Source: Sitta carolinensis (taxonomy: Eukaryota; Chordata; Aves; Passeriformes; Sittidae). From it: a stretch of 64,000 nt of DNA. The notes below the pieces were generated by a model. That model saw nothing but the letters and a program-made list of their open reading frames with translations. It ran no database searches and was not told the DNA's origin. Below are positions 1 to 14,700 of the stretch, piece by piece. Location: assembly GCA_032173965.1 (NCBI GenBank), contig CM063283.1, forward strand, positions 108,400,108 to 108,464,107, written 5' to 3'. The number at the start of each line of letters is the position of its first letter. The first letter of the stretch is position 1. The position numbers and the translations under genes were made by a program.

Positions 1-3000
1 TCACACTGTCTGGAATATCCCTTTGGTCAGTTTGGGTCACCTGTCCTGGCTGTGTCTCCTCCCAGCCTCCCATGCACACCAGTCTCCTCACCAGTGTGGC
101 AGTAGGAGAAGCAGAAAAAGCCTTGGTTCAGTGTAAGCCCTGTTCAGCAGCAACGAAAACATCCCTATATTATCATCACTGTGTTCAGCACAAAGCCAAA
201 ACACTGCCCCATACCAGCCACTGGGAAGAAAATTAACCCTACCCCAGCCAAAACCAGCACACCCAGACACACACCAGAAGGCAACAAGAGGCAGAAAGAT
301 AGCCAGTGTTTCCTCTCACATCAAATTCATTACACAAGCCTTTTGTAATTTTTTTCCCAAAAAGACTCTACGCTCCCTGTAATTCCCTCTTCACAAAAAG
401 TAAATTACAGTTTTAAGACTACCATTATCTCAAGTCATTTGTTTCAAATGGGGAAAACAGAATAGATTCGGGGATGGGCTGGTAACATCCTGCTGAAGCA
501 TGGTCTGGCACAGAAGCCTAGGAAGGGAAAGGCAAAGCTTCCCACCAGCTTCATCAGGGATTTCCAGGGCTGAAGATCATTTGCTGCGCTGTCTTTAGGT
601 AGCCTTGCTGGATGCAGCCCTGCAATTTATCTGACCAGACACAAGCCACACTTGTCCTTCGACATTTCACACTCAGGTCAGTTTTACACACAAAGTCGTA
701 TCTGCTTGTGTCCTGCTTCCTGCAGTGATGTGCAGGCACACCTGCACCGTGGGACTGAGAGCAGGACCGAGGCTCAGGGCCTCGCAGCATTTGGGCTCCC
801 TATGGGTCCAGGAGTGATACACACAGCTTGCCAGCACCTCTTCGTGCTGAAGGGTTTGGAGTGGGATCTCTGCACAGCCTCAGGGCATCCCTGCTGCAAA
901 GGCAGGCAGGCTGCCAAGGGCAGGCACGAGCTCATCCGGTCTCAGGGCAATACAGCATTCCTGCCAGGGCTCGGTGGTGCCCTGCAGTGCCAGCCGCTTC
1001 CAGCTCCGAGCCCTGAATCAGCACTCGGCTCCCTCTGCAAGCTGTGGCCCCGATGATGCAAACTCGCCTGCCTCCCCTGCCACTGAGCTGGCAAAGGGCT
1101 GCCGGGATGGGGCTGCCATCCCCACAGCCAGGGCAGCCCCCATGCTCGCACCAGAGGTGGCTGCCCTGCTAACAGGGGTGGCAGAAAACTGACCTGTGTA
1201 CCTGCCACAGGTCACAGACCTGCGGATTACCTCGACTCATCCAGATTTGTCTTCCTTTTTTCCAAAACACATAGGAATTTCTTACTTCTTGACCATCTCA
1301 TTCTTTGTGCAAACAGAGGAAATGCAGCTTTCTACTAACTGCAATAGTCCCATCACCGTAAAGAAAAACCCCTCAGCTATGGAGCTTCCATGGATGATCA
1401 AACTATCACAGCTCACCAAGGGGTAAGCATAGCTCTGACAAGGTGGCACAGTCACCCACCACTTTGAGCCTTGAAAAACACAGACAACATCAGATTCTGG
1501 CAGCAGTTTGGGCGCATGGACTGGGCTCTCTCCCTGCCCTGCATTCCACCAGCAACGGAACCAACTGCTGCATGGTCAACAGCACCTGAACACTCAAATC
1601 AAACAAGCTGAATATTTAAGCCTATTAAAAACATGGCGCTCACCTGAACTTTTGGGTGAACTGAAGTCAGAAAATTAAAATCTCCAACTGCTGACAATGG
1701 GAAGGCACGGTGGCATACAATGTTACCAAGACCTTGGCAAGTGTGGGTATCCTGAGCTTTCTGCAACCAGACCACATGATAGCAGAGAGCTCCTGCTATC
1801 AAAGCAAATGGAGAGCCCTGGGCCCCTGTTGAGCAAGACATCAGACTGTCACTAAGTTTGGGAGCTGCTCTCACTGAGCTGTGCTCAGCAAAAGTGCCAG
1901 ACACAAAAAGCCAAGTGCCTCAGCCTACTCACCCTGACAGACCCCATGCAGGAAGAAAATACACCCCAATAGCTTGGAGCACATGCTAGAGCACATTTTA
2001 ATTTTGGACCCACAGAAAATTAAACCATTTAAATTACAGAGAATACCATAGCAATGTTGTAATAACCACCTCTCCCAGCTAGAGACGAAGTGCCCTGGGT
2101 TAAAAGAAGCCTTTGTCTAAGGTAAACAAAACCTTTCCAGTAAGTCCTGCCTTCCAGAGCTGGACAAGGCCTTTCTCCACACAAAGCTCTCTCCAGCTAT
2201 ACAAAGGGCATTTCTAGGTTTCAGCAAATCCCCAAGGCTGGGCAGGCCCCACCTGGACCTGGGATGATGCCACCTTCCCACATGGGGCTCCAGCCCAGCT
2301 CCAAGGTCCAAGCAGCCCTCTCAGCAGCAGAGTAAACCCCGCAGCCATGCCGAGGGCAGCAGTCACTCTGCAATGAAACACGTCTGCAGCAGATCTGAAA
2401 TCGAGCAACAACGACGCTCATACCTACATGCCCATATTTCCCCAATAAAAGCGTGCTTCAAAACGGCAGAACTAAGGGACTCATCGGTTTCTGATTTTTG
2501 TAGCAACAGGGGGCCCCTTTCATTAGACAACATTGTTCCAGCTACACCAAGCAGCTCCAGACGCAGAGTATAAAGCATGCAGAGTGCTCCTATGATGCGT
2601 CTGATCATGCAAGAGGACACTCTAAGCGCTACATCCTGTGTCACATACCAGATACTCCTTGGAGAGAACAAAAATAAAACTCTTCTCCTAAACTACACGC
2701 TCCTCACAAACAACAAAAGCAGAAAACATACAGCTCATTAAAGATCACCATAAAGATTACTTGGGAAGGAAAAGAAAAAAAAAAAAGGAAAAAAAAAAAA
2801 AAAAAAGACATTTGTTCTGTTTGCAGATGTTTCATATTTAAAGGGAAGTGAGGGTTACCAATAAAACTTTACCCTTTGCTCATTCCCGCAGGATGCTGCT
2901 CACCCTGCACCCCTGCCAGCTGACCCAGCAGCGGTGCGGAGCCATTCCCACAGCAACCTGCCTCCAAACCCCACACTCCAAGGATGAGAAAGCAGCCGGG

Positions 3001-3142
3001 ACAACGTGGGCTACAAGTTTCAACGACCCAACCAAAAGCTGCTAATCCACAGAATTTCCATCCATAGAACTGGCAAGAGGATTTTAACTTTTGGAATTGA
3101 ATAAAAACCCCATCACCCCACAGGGTACTGAGGGAGCCTTAC
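1..3142 (-). other. BCOR: BCOR intron, incomplete at window edge
   Basis: No ankyrin-coding exon can be matched on the minus strand here, so this is read as intron following the 3143-3415 exon. It holds a run of A-rich sequence around 2770-2808 and otherwise unique moderate-GC DNA. The small ORFs present have no recognisable similarity. Confidence 0.75.
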
Positions 3143-3415
3143 CTCATAGCCCAGGCGTGCCGCCCGCTGCAGCAGCGTCTCCCCCGCGTTCTTGTTGACG
3201 ATGAGGCGCCGCGCTTCGGGCGGCATGGGCCGGCTCGGGGTGGTCTCCGGGGTGGGGCTGGCGAGGGGCGGCTGCTGCAGGGGCTGCGGCACGGGGAGCA
3301 GCGAGGGCGCCTGCGGCAGGCGCTCGTACGGCCTCTGCTCCAGCGGCTTGGCCGGCGAGGAGTCGCAGTCCGAAACCGGCTCCGGTCGCTTCCTGACTTT
3401 CCTCATTACCGTAAC
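3143..3415 (-). CDS. BCOR: BCOR coding exon leading into the ankyrin repeats
   Basis: The acceptor GGTTTTGACAG precedes 3415 and the donor TATGAG|GTAAGG follows 3143. The exon has exactly 91 codons and both ends are on codon boundaries. It reads [13 protein letters not shown], then a Pro/Gln-rich stretch, then the strongly conserved [20 protein letters not shown] and [10 protein letters not shown], the start of ankyrin repeat 1. The proline-rich middle differs most from mammals. The next exon, expected to begin with EVVLYCLENKI or similar, was not found in 1-3142. Confidence 0.95.
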
Positions 3416-5717
3416 CTGTCAAAACCATTACGGTGAGGGGTTTTTCTCTTTGTCAGCACAGCACAGTGATGGGGCTGTATTTCGTCAGCAAGAAATTACA
3501 CTTTTCTACTCGTATTTAATTTTTAAGGGTAGACCCGCTACAGCTTTTAAACACAAGATGCTTCACCCCTGCAACAGTGCCTTCAATTAAGGTTAAGAAA
3601 AGCAAACACAAGATGTGCAAAGCATCCACAGACAAATCTGAACGCAATCCCCGCTACCCTGCATACACGACAGTGCGTTAGTTTTAAGCAAGCTGGCTCT
3701 GCATTCCCAGAGGCCGGTGGACAATTAAGTCTAAATAAAGATACCTTATCTTCAGCATTTTCGATATCTGTGGTGTCATCCCCTGTCAGAGATGACCTCC
3801 TTCTCCTCTCCTGCAGTGCCAAGTGTTTTGTTTTACACTGACGTTTCCCTGATGGCTTCTCACACTCGCTGTATTTCGGCAGCAGAGATGCATGTTGGAA
3901 ATCCTCCTCTTCGTCTGTGTACAGCCCATCTGTCTTCCGGCTTTCTTTAATTTTCTGCTGTTTGGCAGCCAACCTCGAGGCTGGAGTACAGCTTGGCTGA
4001 GCCTGCCTTTTGCTGTTTGCATTGGTGGATGAAAGGCTCTTCATGTGCGGAGACACCGGGAATACGGGCAAGCCTAAATGGGAAGGAAAGGCATTACACA
4101 TCGCATGGTGCGTTAAAAGGAAAATGCATTGCTAGCACTTAACACAAGCTCCTCGACTGCTTAAGAGATCTACAATTACATTTTCAAATCATTAATATTT
4201 TAAGCGTTCCACATCCAAACTGTAAATAGCATCTCGCCCGTTGACACTACGCTAACGTTATCGGGCTCTAATGAAAATCCCTGAATGAAATGCCCCGCGC
4301 AGGTGCCGGGCAGCACCAGAGCCATGGGGATGCGTGCCAGGACAGCTTGGCAGTGCCACAGCCCGGCAACCACGGGCAGAGTGGAACAGCTGCAGGGAAA
4401 AACTCGCCTCCTTACCTAGGACTGCCTGATCTGAAGGGGAACCAACTCCTCCAGCAGCCTGGGCCCAGCCTGGCTCATCTCAGGGGTCTGTAAGTGCAGA
4501 CACAGGGGTGGCGAGGGAAGAGGGGACCAGAACAAAGGTGGGAGCATGGATCAGATTTTAATGGGACAGCACAGGTGGGAATGCTGAGCTTAGCCCAAAG
4601 ACGGCCATAAGACAGGGAATGCCTCCTGAGCAGCATTTTGACCAAAAACAAGCCAAGAGAAGAAAGACGACTAAAGGAGCTGTCCCTACAGAAGCTCTGT
4701 GCAAGCTCGCTACCAGAAAGCACAGGGATTTTGCAGGAAAAACAATCAGATGCTTTTTTCCCCAAGCACTCCATTCAGAAGTGAGTCTTTCTGGACACTG
4801 GGACAGTAAAGCCAGCGCTCTGCTGCCTGTGGCAGGATACTGGCAGGTCTGGGTTTTCTCTGGGGGTTAGCACCAACAAGCTGTATCCCACAATCTGGGC
4901 CACATGCAAAAAGCATGGTTAGTTTTGGAGTTTTTTTCTGAGAGCAAGCAGGCTTACAACAAAACAAGGACAGGAAAGTTGACTTTTTATAGTCTGAATT
5001 TCCCTTGAGAGGAGAATTGAGGTGACCTCAGAACCAACTCCTCTGCAGAAAAATTAAAGGTTGCTGGAAAGGAAGGGACACTTCAGCCAAACAATACCAC
5101 ACCACCAAGGGAAGGTGTGGAAAAAACTTTGAGAACTTGAAAGAGGCTCCCTTGCTCTGAGAAGTCTCTGAAGTGATGCTACTTTCAGAACAGAAGAGAT
5201 GGCAGTAGCAAAAAAGCAGGTGCTCAGAGGAGAGACACCCTTATTTAAAGAGATTCGGTCCGGAACCAGTTGGCAAAAAAGGAAATTAAAATCTAGAATC
5301 CTCTTGGTGGGCAGTTTCACACTTTAGTCTTCCTTTAAATAGATCTGTGAAAGCAACTCACAGAAGGCTTTCTAGATTAAGGATGAAAACAGAAATCCCT
5401 CGGTTCTTTTGAGCCACTTTCTAGAAAAAGACACATACCACGGCTTGCCAAGCAGATGTCAGGGAATTTATGGGACACATGATGTGCAGATTGTTCAGCA
5501 AAAATCATATAAGTTTTTCAGGCTTTGCAATACTGAAGGAAGGCACCTAGCTGTAGGCTGAGCCTATGGATGCAGGGCTGTCTTTCCAGCTCTGCAGACA
5601 GCACGAAGTAAGGAGTGTTTAATTCTCATGTTCCCAACTAACCTAATTGCGTAGCATGTGAAAAGCCCAGTTCCAACACAGAAGTACCATTATTACCTGC
5701 TTCATGTCTTGCTAAAG

Positions 5718-5767
<50 letters not shown>

Positions 5768-8700
5768 TGGAAAAGATGGAAAGCAACAGTGAGGAGATCT
5801 GGTGAGTGTAAATGGAACAAACAGCTGGATGCAGAAAAACTACAACAGAATGTAAAACTCACAGGCCTGGAGAAGGACAGAAATACTGAAAGGATGGAGG
5901 AAAAAAGAAAACACAGAAAGCTTATCTCAAAGAACTGCAGGCTTTCCCATGCAGAGATGCCGAGGCATTGAAAGCAGAAGTTTAATCAGCACAAAAAATG
6001 TGTACTCCTGCCTGCAAACTCCACATCAGCTCTGTGCTTCACTTTGGCCCTCCACAGTGTTGACAGCAGGCACCAGGCTAAACATGCACCAGAGCTAAGA
6101 GATGGAGAGTAGTTATGCTATGTGCCCAGGAGCTTCAGGATCAGTAACACTGCAAGATGCCAGCACTACACAGAAAAAGCCAAGCATCAGCCTGGGAAAT
6201 GCAAGACAACGGAGGCACAAAAGCAGCAAGTGATTAATCCTGGAATCCCACCCCATCTTTCTGATGACATGAAGAGAGAAGAGAAACAAGAGCAAGCAGG
6301 AATATACCGAAATATCCATAGAAAAAAAAGAAAACCCAGACCAAAAACCCCAAAAAACTCAGGCCTCTGACTGATGTGGGTTGTGGCAAGTCTGACTCAG
6401 AGCAGGACCTGTCTCTCCCTTCCCGCAGGAGCGGGCTGCTGAGAGGTCTGCGCGGAACAGCAGCTGCTGCCGCGTCACCTGAATGCTCGCTTGTTCAGCT
6501 CCCACCCCAGCAGCTGCCTGCTCCTGCCTGCCAAGCCCGAGGCCACCACGCTGCCTGCAGCCCCAGGCAGCTCCCAGGGGCTGGCACATGCTCCTCAGTG
6601 GGCGAGATCCTCCTGGCTCCTCTCCTCAAGGCTCTTGTTTCCGTGCCGTTTGGGCTTTCTCCTCGCACCGGGCGAGCGGCTGCGGCTCCCCGTGGGAGCG
6701 TCAGGAGAGCTGGCACTGCCCCGCCAGCAGTGCAGGGTTAATGCTCAGCTGGGACCCCAGCAGAGGCCGTGGCTTCTGCCAAGGTCACAGGGCTGGAAAA
6801 GCAGAGTGATGATGCCCTGAGGCTGCAGTATCTCCATGTTCATGGACCTGCTGCACCCTGAGACCCAGCCAGGCAACCTCACTTTGCAACACGATCACAG
6901 AATCATAAAATGGTTTAGGGTTGGAAGGGTGGTCATCCCTTAAAGACCATCCAGTTGTAACCCCCCTGCCACGGGCAGGGACACATTCCACTAGACCAGG
7001 CTGCTCAGAGCCCCATCCAACCTGGCCCTGAACACTTCCAGAGATGTGACAGCCACAATTTCTCTGTGCAGCCTGTTCCCAGTGCCTCACCACGTACACA
7101 GTCAAGCATTCCCTCCTAATAACCTAATCTAAGTCTACCCTCTATCAGCTTAAATCCGTTACCACTTGTCCTACCACTGCATGCCCTTGTCGGAAGTCCC
7201 TCTCCAGCTCTCTTACAGCCCTCTTTTAGGTTTTGGAAGGTGCTATAAGGTGTCCCCAGAGCCTTCTCTTCTCCAGTCTGAACAATCCCAACACCCCCCG
7301 CAGCCTGTCTTCACAGCGGAGGTGATCCAGCCCCCTGATTTTCTCTGTGGCCTCTTCTGGACTTGCTCCAGCATGTCCACAATCTTCCCATGCTGGGGGC
7401 CCAACAACTGGACACAGCACTGCAGGTGGGAGTCTCACAGGAGCAGAGCAGAGAGACAGAATCACCTCCCTCAACCTGCTGCCCACACTGCTTTGGATAA
7501 ACACAACTGGGGTAACAAGCCCTGAAGTCAGAAACCTCCACATTCCCAGAGATCTGTAGGCAGGAGCAGCAAATCATCCTGCTAATGTTAGACTGAGGCT
7601 TCAGAGGCACAGAGGCAACCCTCATGTCCTGCTAGAGGCTGCTCCTTGGGATACAACCAGCTGCCCAGCAGCAGAGACTGCCACAACTGCAGGCAGTGCT
7701 TGAGCATGGAGAACAGTTGTTCCCAGCCCCAAACGGAAAAAAAAAATGGCTGGAAGTGACAGTGTATATTCTCATATTGACAGTCTCTGCTTGTTTAAGA
7801 AAAGTTTAATGACTAGTCCTCAGCAAGACAGACAAGCTGCAAGTCTCCATCCCCATGAGACTGTCATGCAGAGGGATGCTCTGTCACACAATGGGGAAAA
7901 ATGGCCTCATCCCAGCCAACTAAGAACAAGGACATTCAAAAGTTTATACTTCAACAGGGCTGGAGAAGCACCAGCAAAATTACCTGAATGATATCCAGTG
8001 TCTTTGTACAACGAGCAGCGAGGTGCAATTTAGCCAAGTTTATGGTTTTATAGCAGCTTCCAAACCCAAGAGTTTTTTCATAGCCATAGGAAACTGAACC
8101 TGAATGCCTTTGGGAATGGCGTATAAATTGGGAGCCACCTCTTTTTCTTTCCCAAAGCCACGAGCCTGTCACTGCCACAGGAGGCATTGCAGGGGAAAGT
8201 GAGAGCATCCTTACACAATACAGCTTCTTGTTAGTGACCCTTGTTTAATCTCTACAAGATATCTCTCTCTGAAAGCACAAAGGTGAGGGGCAGGGGTGTT
8301 TGAGCCAATACCTTGCTCGCCAAGGCAGCACATAAAGCAAGGAGTAAGAGTCAAAGCTCCTTTTAAACCAAGTTTTGATCTCCTGCTCCATAAATCCTTT
8401 TAGAGAACCTTCCCCATCAATAAGCATCAAAGTTTGGGGGCTTCTGCCCTCAGATAATCCTACCAAGGAGAAGGACAGATGAGGAGCTTTAGGACCAAAG
8501 GGAAGCTGATACTTTTGCCTATGACTGTTTCAGAGACACTACCAAGGAAAATCCTCACTGGCACAGGATGATCTGGAGTCGGTCCTTTCCATCATGTGGG
8601 ACAAGAGAATTCACACTCCTTTTGCTTCTCTCGTTTAAGGGGAACTCAGCTAAACTACAGGTCAGGCCAGCTGGAATGTGAATGTCTTCTAGCCAATGAA

Positions 8701-11700
8701 GCTCCCAGGTTTGTGAAGGAGGAAAGAGCCCAAATGCCATACATGGAGCTCCCACTCCTAGAAAGTCTTTCCTCAAAAACAAGCAGAGTGCTTGGAGAGG
8801 TAAGAGCAGGAAAAGAGAAAGAAGTGAAAAGGGGGTTTGCCCTGTGGACTGCAGAATTCCATTTCCCATCAGTTCTCCAGCCAAGCTACAGCAGCCAAAT
8901 GTTGCAGGGAAGGAGAAAAGCATCAGAGCAGAAAATGTGCCCAGGGGCTGAGGACAGTGAGGACAGGAGAGTCACCTGTCTGTGCCAATGAAAATTCGGC
9001 AGACTGTATCCACAGGCTCTCCTCCAGGACAGGGAATCAACAGAAATGGGATGGAGAATGCAGAAAGAAGGAAGTGGAGTGAGGGGGTAAGAAGCCAAAA
9101 ACAAGTCAAGGAAAGCTGATATGCTTTGAGGAAGCAACCCCCTTAGGAAAGAGCTGCTGGAAGACCTCTGCCAAGGGGCGGGGAAGTGGGGTGAAAGGGG
9201 TTCACAGGATGTGCTCAGGATGAATCAGCAAAGCATCCTTGTCAGGAGGAGGACCAGCTTTGCTCTTGAGCATATGTCCTGGGAAAGGCAGGGGAAGCCA
9301 GCAGTGCTGAGGGTGCTGGAGGCGTTGGGTTCCCAAGAACAAGAGCTGCTAGAGCTGTGCTGACGCTGTTTTAGAAGCTCACAGTCCCTCAAATCCTATG
9401 TGTGGTTAAACACCCTTACACCAACCAGCAGCCCATTTGCTCCCTCTCTCACCCAAAAGCATGCCCACACTTTATGCCCTCCCCAGCTCTCCTCTAGAGT
9501 CATGAACTTCATCTTCACATCATCTATGAAAATATTTAAAGCCAAAACACACACGCGCACACACAAACACATAGTTACGCACACATACACAAACACATTT
9601 TCTTGTCTGACAAATATCAGCTACAGTGCAATTCTTAAAGAGGAGGTGTCAGTCCTTATAAAAATGGACATCTACAGAAATATATATATAATTAAAAAAA
9701 ACAAGAAAGAAGAAAAAACTCTCAACAATTCCTTAACATCGGTGGCAGCATGCGTCACTGTAAATGCTAAAGCCAGCTGGTTTCCCTAGTAGTCTCTGCA
9801 TACCTTGTTCATTGTCACTTGTTTTGAGGGACTCTTCAGACCAACTTCTATTGCTTTTGGCCTCTGACCTTTTCTTGGTGTGCCTTTCTTCTGTGAAGTC
9901 TTTGACCTTTGCAGTGGCCTCTGGCTGAACAGCCTCAGCTAAATCTTTCCTGCTTTGCCGGCCCAACTTGCCGGACGGGGATCTCTCTGGTGACACCTGC
10001 TGCTCCCATAGTTCCCTAAGATGCTGCAGGTGACGCTGCTTTTTGGGATGGAGCCCTGTTAATTCAATGCACACCTTCAGGTTGGTCACCTCATTACAAT
10101 TGGGCTCTTCTAAGTGGTTAGAGGAATTGTTTGTCATTTCCCTCTCAGGCCAGTCATCTAATGGAAAAATAACTAAAAATTAATCAAAAAGCCCCCTCAA
10201 CTTAAAACAAAAGCTACATTTCACTTTCGGGCATATAGTCTCAGCTTTACCACCACACTATGCATTTTAAAGCTTCGCTCATTAAGGGTTACATGCACTA
10301 CAGTAACTTGCACTGCTGTGGCTACAGTGTCCATTGACTAGTGCTTTATCCTTACATACCAAGTTTTTTTATATATACATATATATATACACATATATAT
10401 ACATACATATATATACATATATATAATTTAAAGTGAAATGACAGTGCTCACATTAGTAACTAGCAAGTTCAAAAATGGAAACACATTAAGCCAAAGGACG
10501 TTCCTTTCACAAGACATTCCTTGAGAGAGAACAAAGCAAAATGCTGTCTTACCTTTGGAGTTCTTCTTCTTTTTTGCTTTTGATATAACTTCATCCTGCA
10601 GTTCATCCACAAAGCTTTCATTTTGGCTGCCATCATTTTGCACTCTCTCACCAGAGTGTTTACGTTTCCTGTCCAGACGTGGACACGAATGTTGGCCAAA
10701 ATCTTCTGTTGGCTGGTCTTCTGCCTTTTCATATACAGAATGTCTCTCTAAGTAACATTTCTCATTTGAGAGATCTTTTTCCTCTGGAGTTTCAAGAAAG
10801 TGACCTCGGTTGTTTTCTGTACTAGTAAAGTTACCTAAAAATAAAAAACAAACAAACACCACAAGACCTAATAAATACGACACAATTCATTGTGAGAAGG
10901 CTTTGCTCTCTGACCTCTTCAATGTCATCTCCATCATGAGTTACGGCTTATGAGGCATGCAAATAAACACAAAATTGTACTTGGAAACAAGTCTCCTCTG
11001 CCCAGCCTAAGGCAGCAGTCTTCTCAACAGTTAAGCACAAAACCCCCAAATGCACACTACTTTGTGTTGTTTTTACATTAATTTAAGAAGCACAATATTC
11101 ACTATACTTGTATCCATAGAAACATCACAATATGCTTTTTTAAATAAAGAAACATCTTCAGATACTGAAAGCACAAATCCTTTACAGAAATCAACCTCAC
11201 TCCTAAACTGTGGCAAGTAACAATCCAGTTCAAAAATACCTTCTGATGACAACCAAATATTAGTCCTCCCTTAATTCCTAATCTTTCACTAACTTCTTCC
11301 TTCAAATTGCCGAGTCTGACTTAGAAGTATTCATCCCTTCTTCTGGAGATATAAATGGGATACAGAACATGCACACACGGACACAGAAATACCACTAAGA
11401 ATAGCTGTGATATTTTGCAAAAAAGCACTACTTGAATCCAAGGTTATAAAAAGGCTTCCTCACTCCAAGTAACCAACCAGTCACTGTGCCTCACATGATC
11501 TCTGTCACCTCCTTTTAAAACAGACCTCACTTTTTCAAGGAGTATTTCCAGCAATAGCAAGAGGGTGAGCTCTGAAAAGCTTACTAGAAATTAGTCTGAC
11601 AAATTAGCCACAAAAACACCCATGCTGCCTCGCCCGCACTGCAGCTTCCCTCCAATACTGTTTGCCCAAATTCAGACAGCCTATGCAATTTTAAATGGAT

Positions 11701-14700
11701 GCTTGATTTAAAATTACACTTAATCACCATCTTGAATAACGTTATTTTCTTGGGTTTAACCAAACTAGCAAAGGCAAGGTTAGGCAGAGGTGCAGTACAG
11801 ACTTCAACATAGATAATAATCAGCTCCTATTTACAAACCCCAGAAAGAAGCTGAGGTTCCCACAAGTTTTAGCCCTCCTGGCACACCAACACTCCACACC
11901 TCTGCTGCTGTTTGGCAAACTGTATGTTCCATCCTACTTCCCCATGGCTCACTATCCCTTTTCCTCTTCCTCCTTCTTGCCCTTCCTCCTTCTCCCACTT
12001 CCCTTCCTGCAAACACATTTGCTGGTTTCCTGCCTGGACTCCTGACAGCGCTGCTGCCCTTCCCTCTGGCGGATCCTCTCTCCCTTTCACTCAGTCTCTT
12101 GCCCTGTCCAGTCTGGCCTTCAACTTCTGCTCTGCCCCCTTATCAGTGCTGACACTGCTCCCCTGCAGCCCCTTCCCCCCTCCTGTGCCCTCCAACACTG
12201 GCAGTGTCTGGAGGCAGCCCAACTCTATCCCACCTTATCCTGACAGCACCTTCCTACAGCTCTGCCAACTCCTCCTGGTCTGATGACCCTCCTCAAAATA
12301 CCTGTTGAAGGGTTTGAGGTGAAGGGAAACTTCCCTGATGAATTTTCTCTTCACCATAATCTGGAAATGGCACCAAGTAGCAGCAAGGGCTTTGGAAATG
12401 TTTGTGGGCACCAGAAGACACCCCAGCACAATTCTTACACTGCTTGGGAAGCTGCCTGCAGGGCTGCTTGTAAAACAGCACAAGATATCAGCCAAGAAAA
12501 ATCAAAACAAAAGCTGATTTTCTGCAGGTGAGCGGGATGCTCGGGCTGTTCCACTCTTTGGCGATGCTCCTCTCCACAAGGCCGTCTGGCCAACACATGC
12601 TCCTTCCAAGACTTTAAAATGCACTTTGTCACACTTCTTCCAGCCAACAACGCTGAGATGTTCCAGAGAACAGGTATCACAGCTTCCTATGACTGTGCCT
12701 CTAAATCACAGAGTCCCCCCAGAGCAGAATGAATCTGGCAGCGCCCTGTGCTCGCACATCTGGCATGAGCACGCCGCCCCACAGCTGTACCCTATAACCA
12801 CACCAAAAGCACCAGCAGTCCTGCTTCACACAGCATAAAAGCAGCTGGCCCAGCCACGTTTTAAGTATCACAATAGAAATAAATGTGTCTATCAGGTTTC
12901 ATTTTACATTTTTAATGCAATCTGCTATTTTCCTCCTTTCATAAGGAAACATTATACTTCTGTGGTCAGTTTCCCTGAAGAGATCAGGTAAGGGCACTCT
13001 CAGCCACACTCCTGCTGTCTTAGAGCCTTCTCATCTCCAGCAGCACCAACAGCAACACGCCATGGTTCATTCTGAGAGTTGCTATGCTGGGACAGCTTTC
13101 CTGCTCCTAACACTGTCTGGCCTGAGAAAAGGCAGGCACATCCTGACCAATTCCCAGAGAAGCTCTTGCAGGGTCAAAGGAAGTAGCAGGCTGTAGGGAG
13201 CGGGGCGGGGGGGGGGGGTGATGGTCTTAATCTTTACGGCTTGCAGGAAACAGCAAGCTAATTCCAGCCTGCCACCACGGAAAGCAACCTGCTGCAGATT
13301 AATTCCTTCTCTATCTGCGAGAGGACTTGGCACAGGGATGGCGAGCGCCGCTCGCTCAGACTGTGCTGAAAAATAAAGAGGGGAGAGACCTCGCTAACAG
13401 CTTGTCACTGTCAGCATTCCTCCGGGGCTCCACTCGCTGGGAAGAACAGCACACACCTACTGCGGTTCATCCAAAAAGCCCTGGCTGCCGGCAGCTCCGT
13501 GACACCTTGGCTCCGCTGCCCGGTCACATCCGAGAGGGACCCTCAGGGACCAGAGCTACATCTCCGCAGTGGCCGAGCCAGAAATCCCTCTCAAGGACCG
13601 CCCGCTGCACAGGCGGCTCTGAAACCCGTCCGGCTGCCGCGGCTCAGACCATCGCGGCAGCGGCGTCTCGGCGCCCTGACCCCGTTGTGTAACCAGCCCG
13701 CGGTAACCGAGGCGGGAGCGCAGCGCGGCCGCCGCGCCGGACGCGTCCCTGCCTGCGCGCTCCGCACCGCCACTGCCGAGGAACAAAGGTCAGCGGCTGC
13801 TGGGGACCACGGGCTGGCAGGCTCTCCTCGCAGCCTGCACCGACACGTCGCAAGCCCAGAGGTTCTTCCCCCTGGCACAGCTGCGGCTGCCTCACGGGGC
13901 GCAGGCTCTATTAATATTTTACCACCGGATTCCACTCTGTCCTCAAACTGTTTTGCAAGCAACGGGGATCAGACGCAATGTCTCCCCAAATTAAGATATA
14001 AATGTCAACAAGAAGCACAGCAACATAAGCATTACGTGCGTGCCCAACAAGAATGAGGAGAATTTATCTGCTTTTGTTCCCACCACCACCCCCCCCCCCG
14101 CCGCCCCGTGCCATGTATCTACAACATCCTTTTCTCTGCCTGAGGAAGAAAACAACAACAAAATACTTGGGAGTTCTCATATCATCATTATTCAAACAGT
14201 GGCAAGGTAGCCAGAAACACAGGATAAATGCTGAGTTCTCATAGCAACACACCTCTATGAGTAAGGAGATTAAACTCTTAAATGTGTTCCTTCCTCAAGC
14301 TTCCAGTATTTGCCAGTCTCACACCAGCTGTGACAACCAGCATCAACAATTCAAACCATTTCTCACTGTCCTACCAATCTAGAAAAACAAGGAAGAATTA
14401 AGAAGATGCTTCTTCACAGGTTTCTGTCTGAAGTAATGCACGGTTTACAATCTCACGAGAAACAGTTACAGACATGTACAAACATGCTACCCAAAAAAAC
14501 TTTCTTTCGTTTTTTCATCTTCCTGTTGCTGTCAACTGTTGTCAATGGGACAAGATCCTCCCATGCAATGCAAACAAGGAAACACATCTTAGTGTTTAAG
14601 CTGCAGATTCTTTTGTTCAAATAACATGGCAGCTAAAAACAGCCTTTCCTCTTCCCCAGAGCAACCTCTCATTGCACTCATTTATACGCAAGGCATCCTT

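Larger units (their letters stand above)
4074..9803 (-). other. BCOR: BCOR intron (5.7 kb)
   Basis: The intron contains a 48-base A tract, a CR1 retroposon fragment and a CA-rich microsatellite, each listed separately. No further exon or RNA gene is recognised. ORFs within it lack codon-level similarity to anything known to me. Confidence 0.85.

Noticed and set aside
1..3142. Ankyrin-repeat exon of BCOR
   Set aside because: Looked for the EVVLYCLENKI-type and HEACARGW-type coding strings on the minus strand; none found.
6897..7625. Protein-coding ORFs across the CR1 region
   Set aside because: They are frames through a truncated retroposon 3' end and carry no reverse-transcriptase motif.
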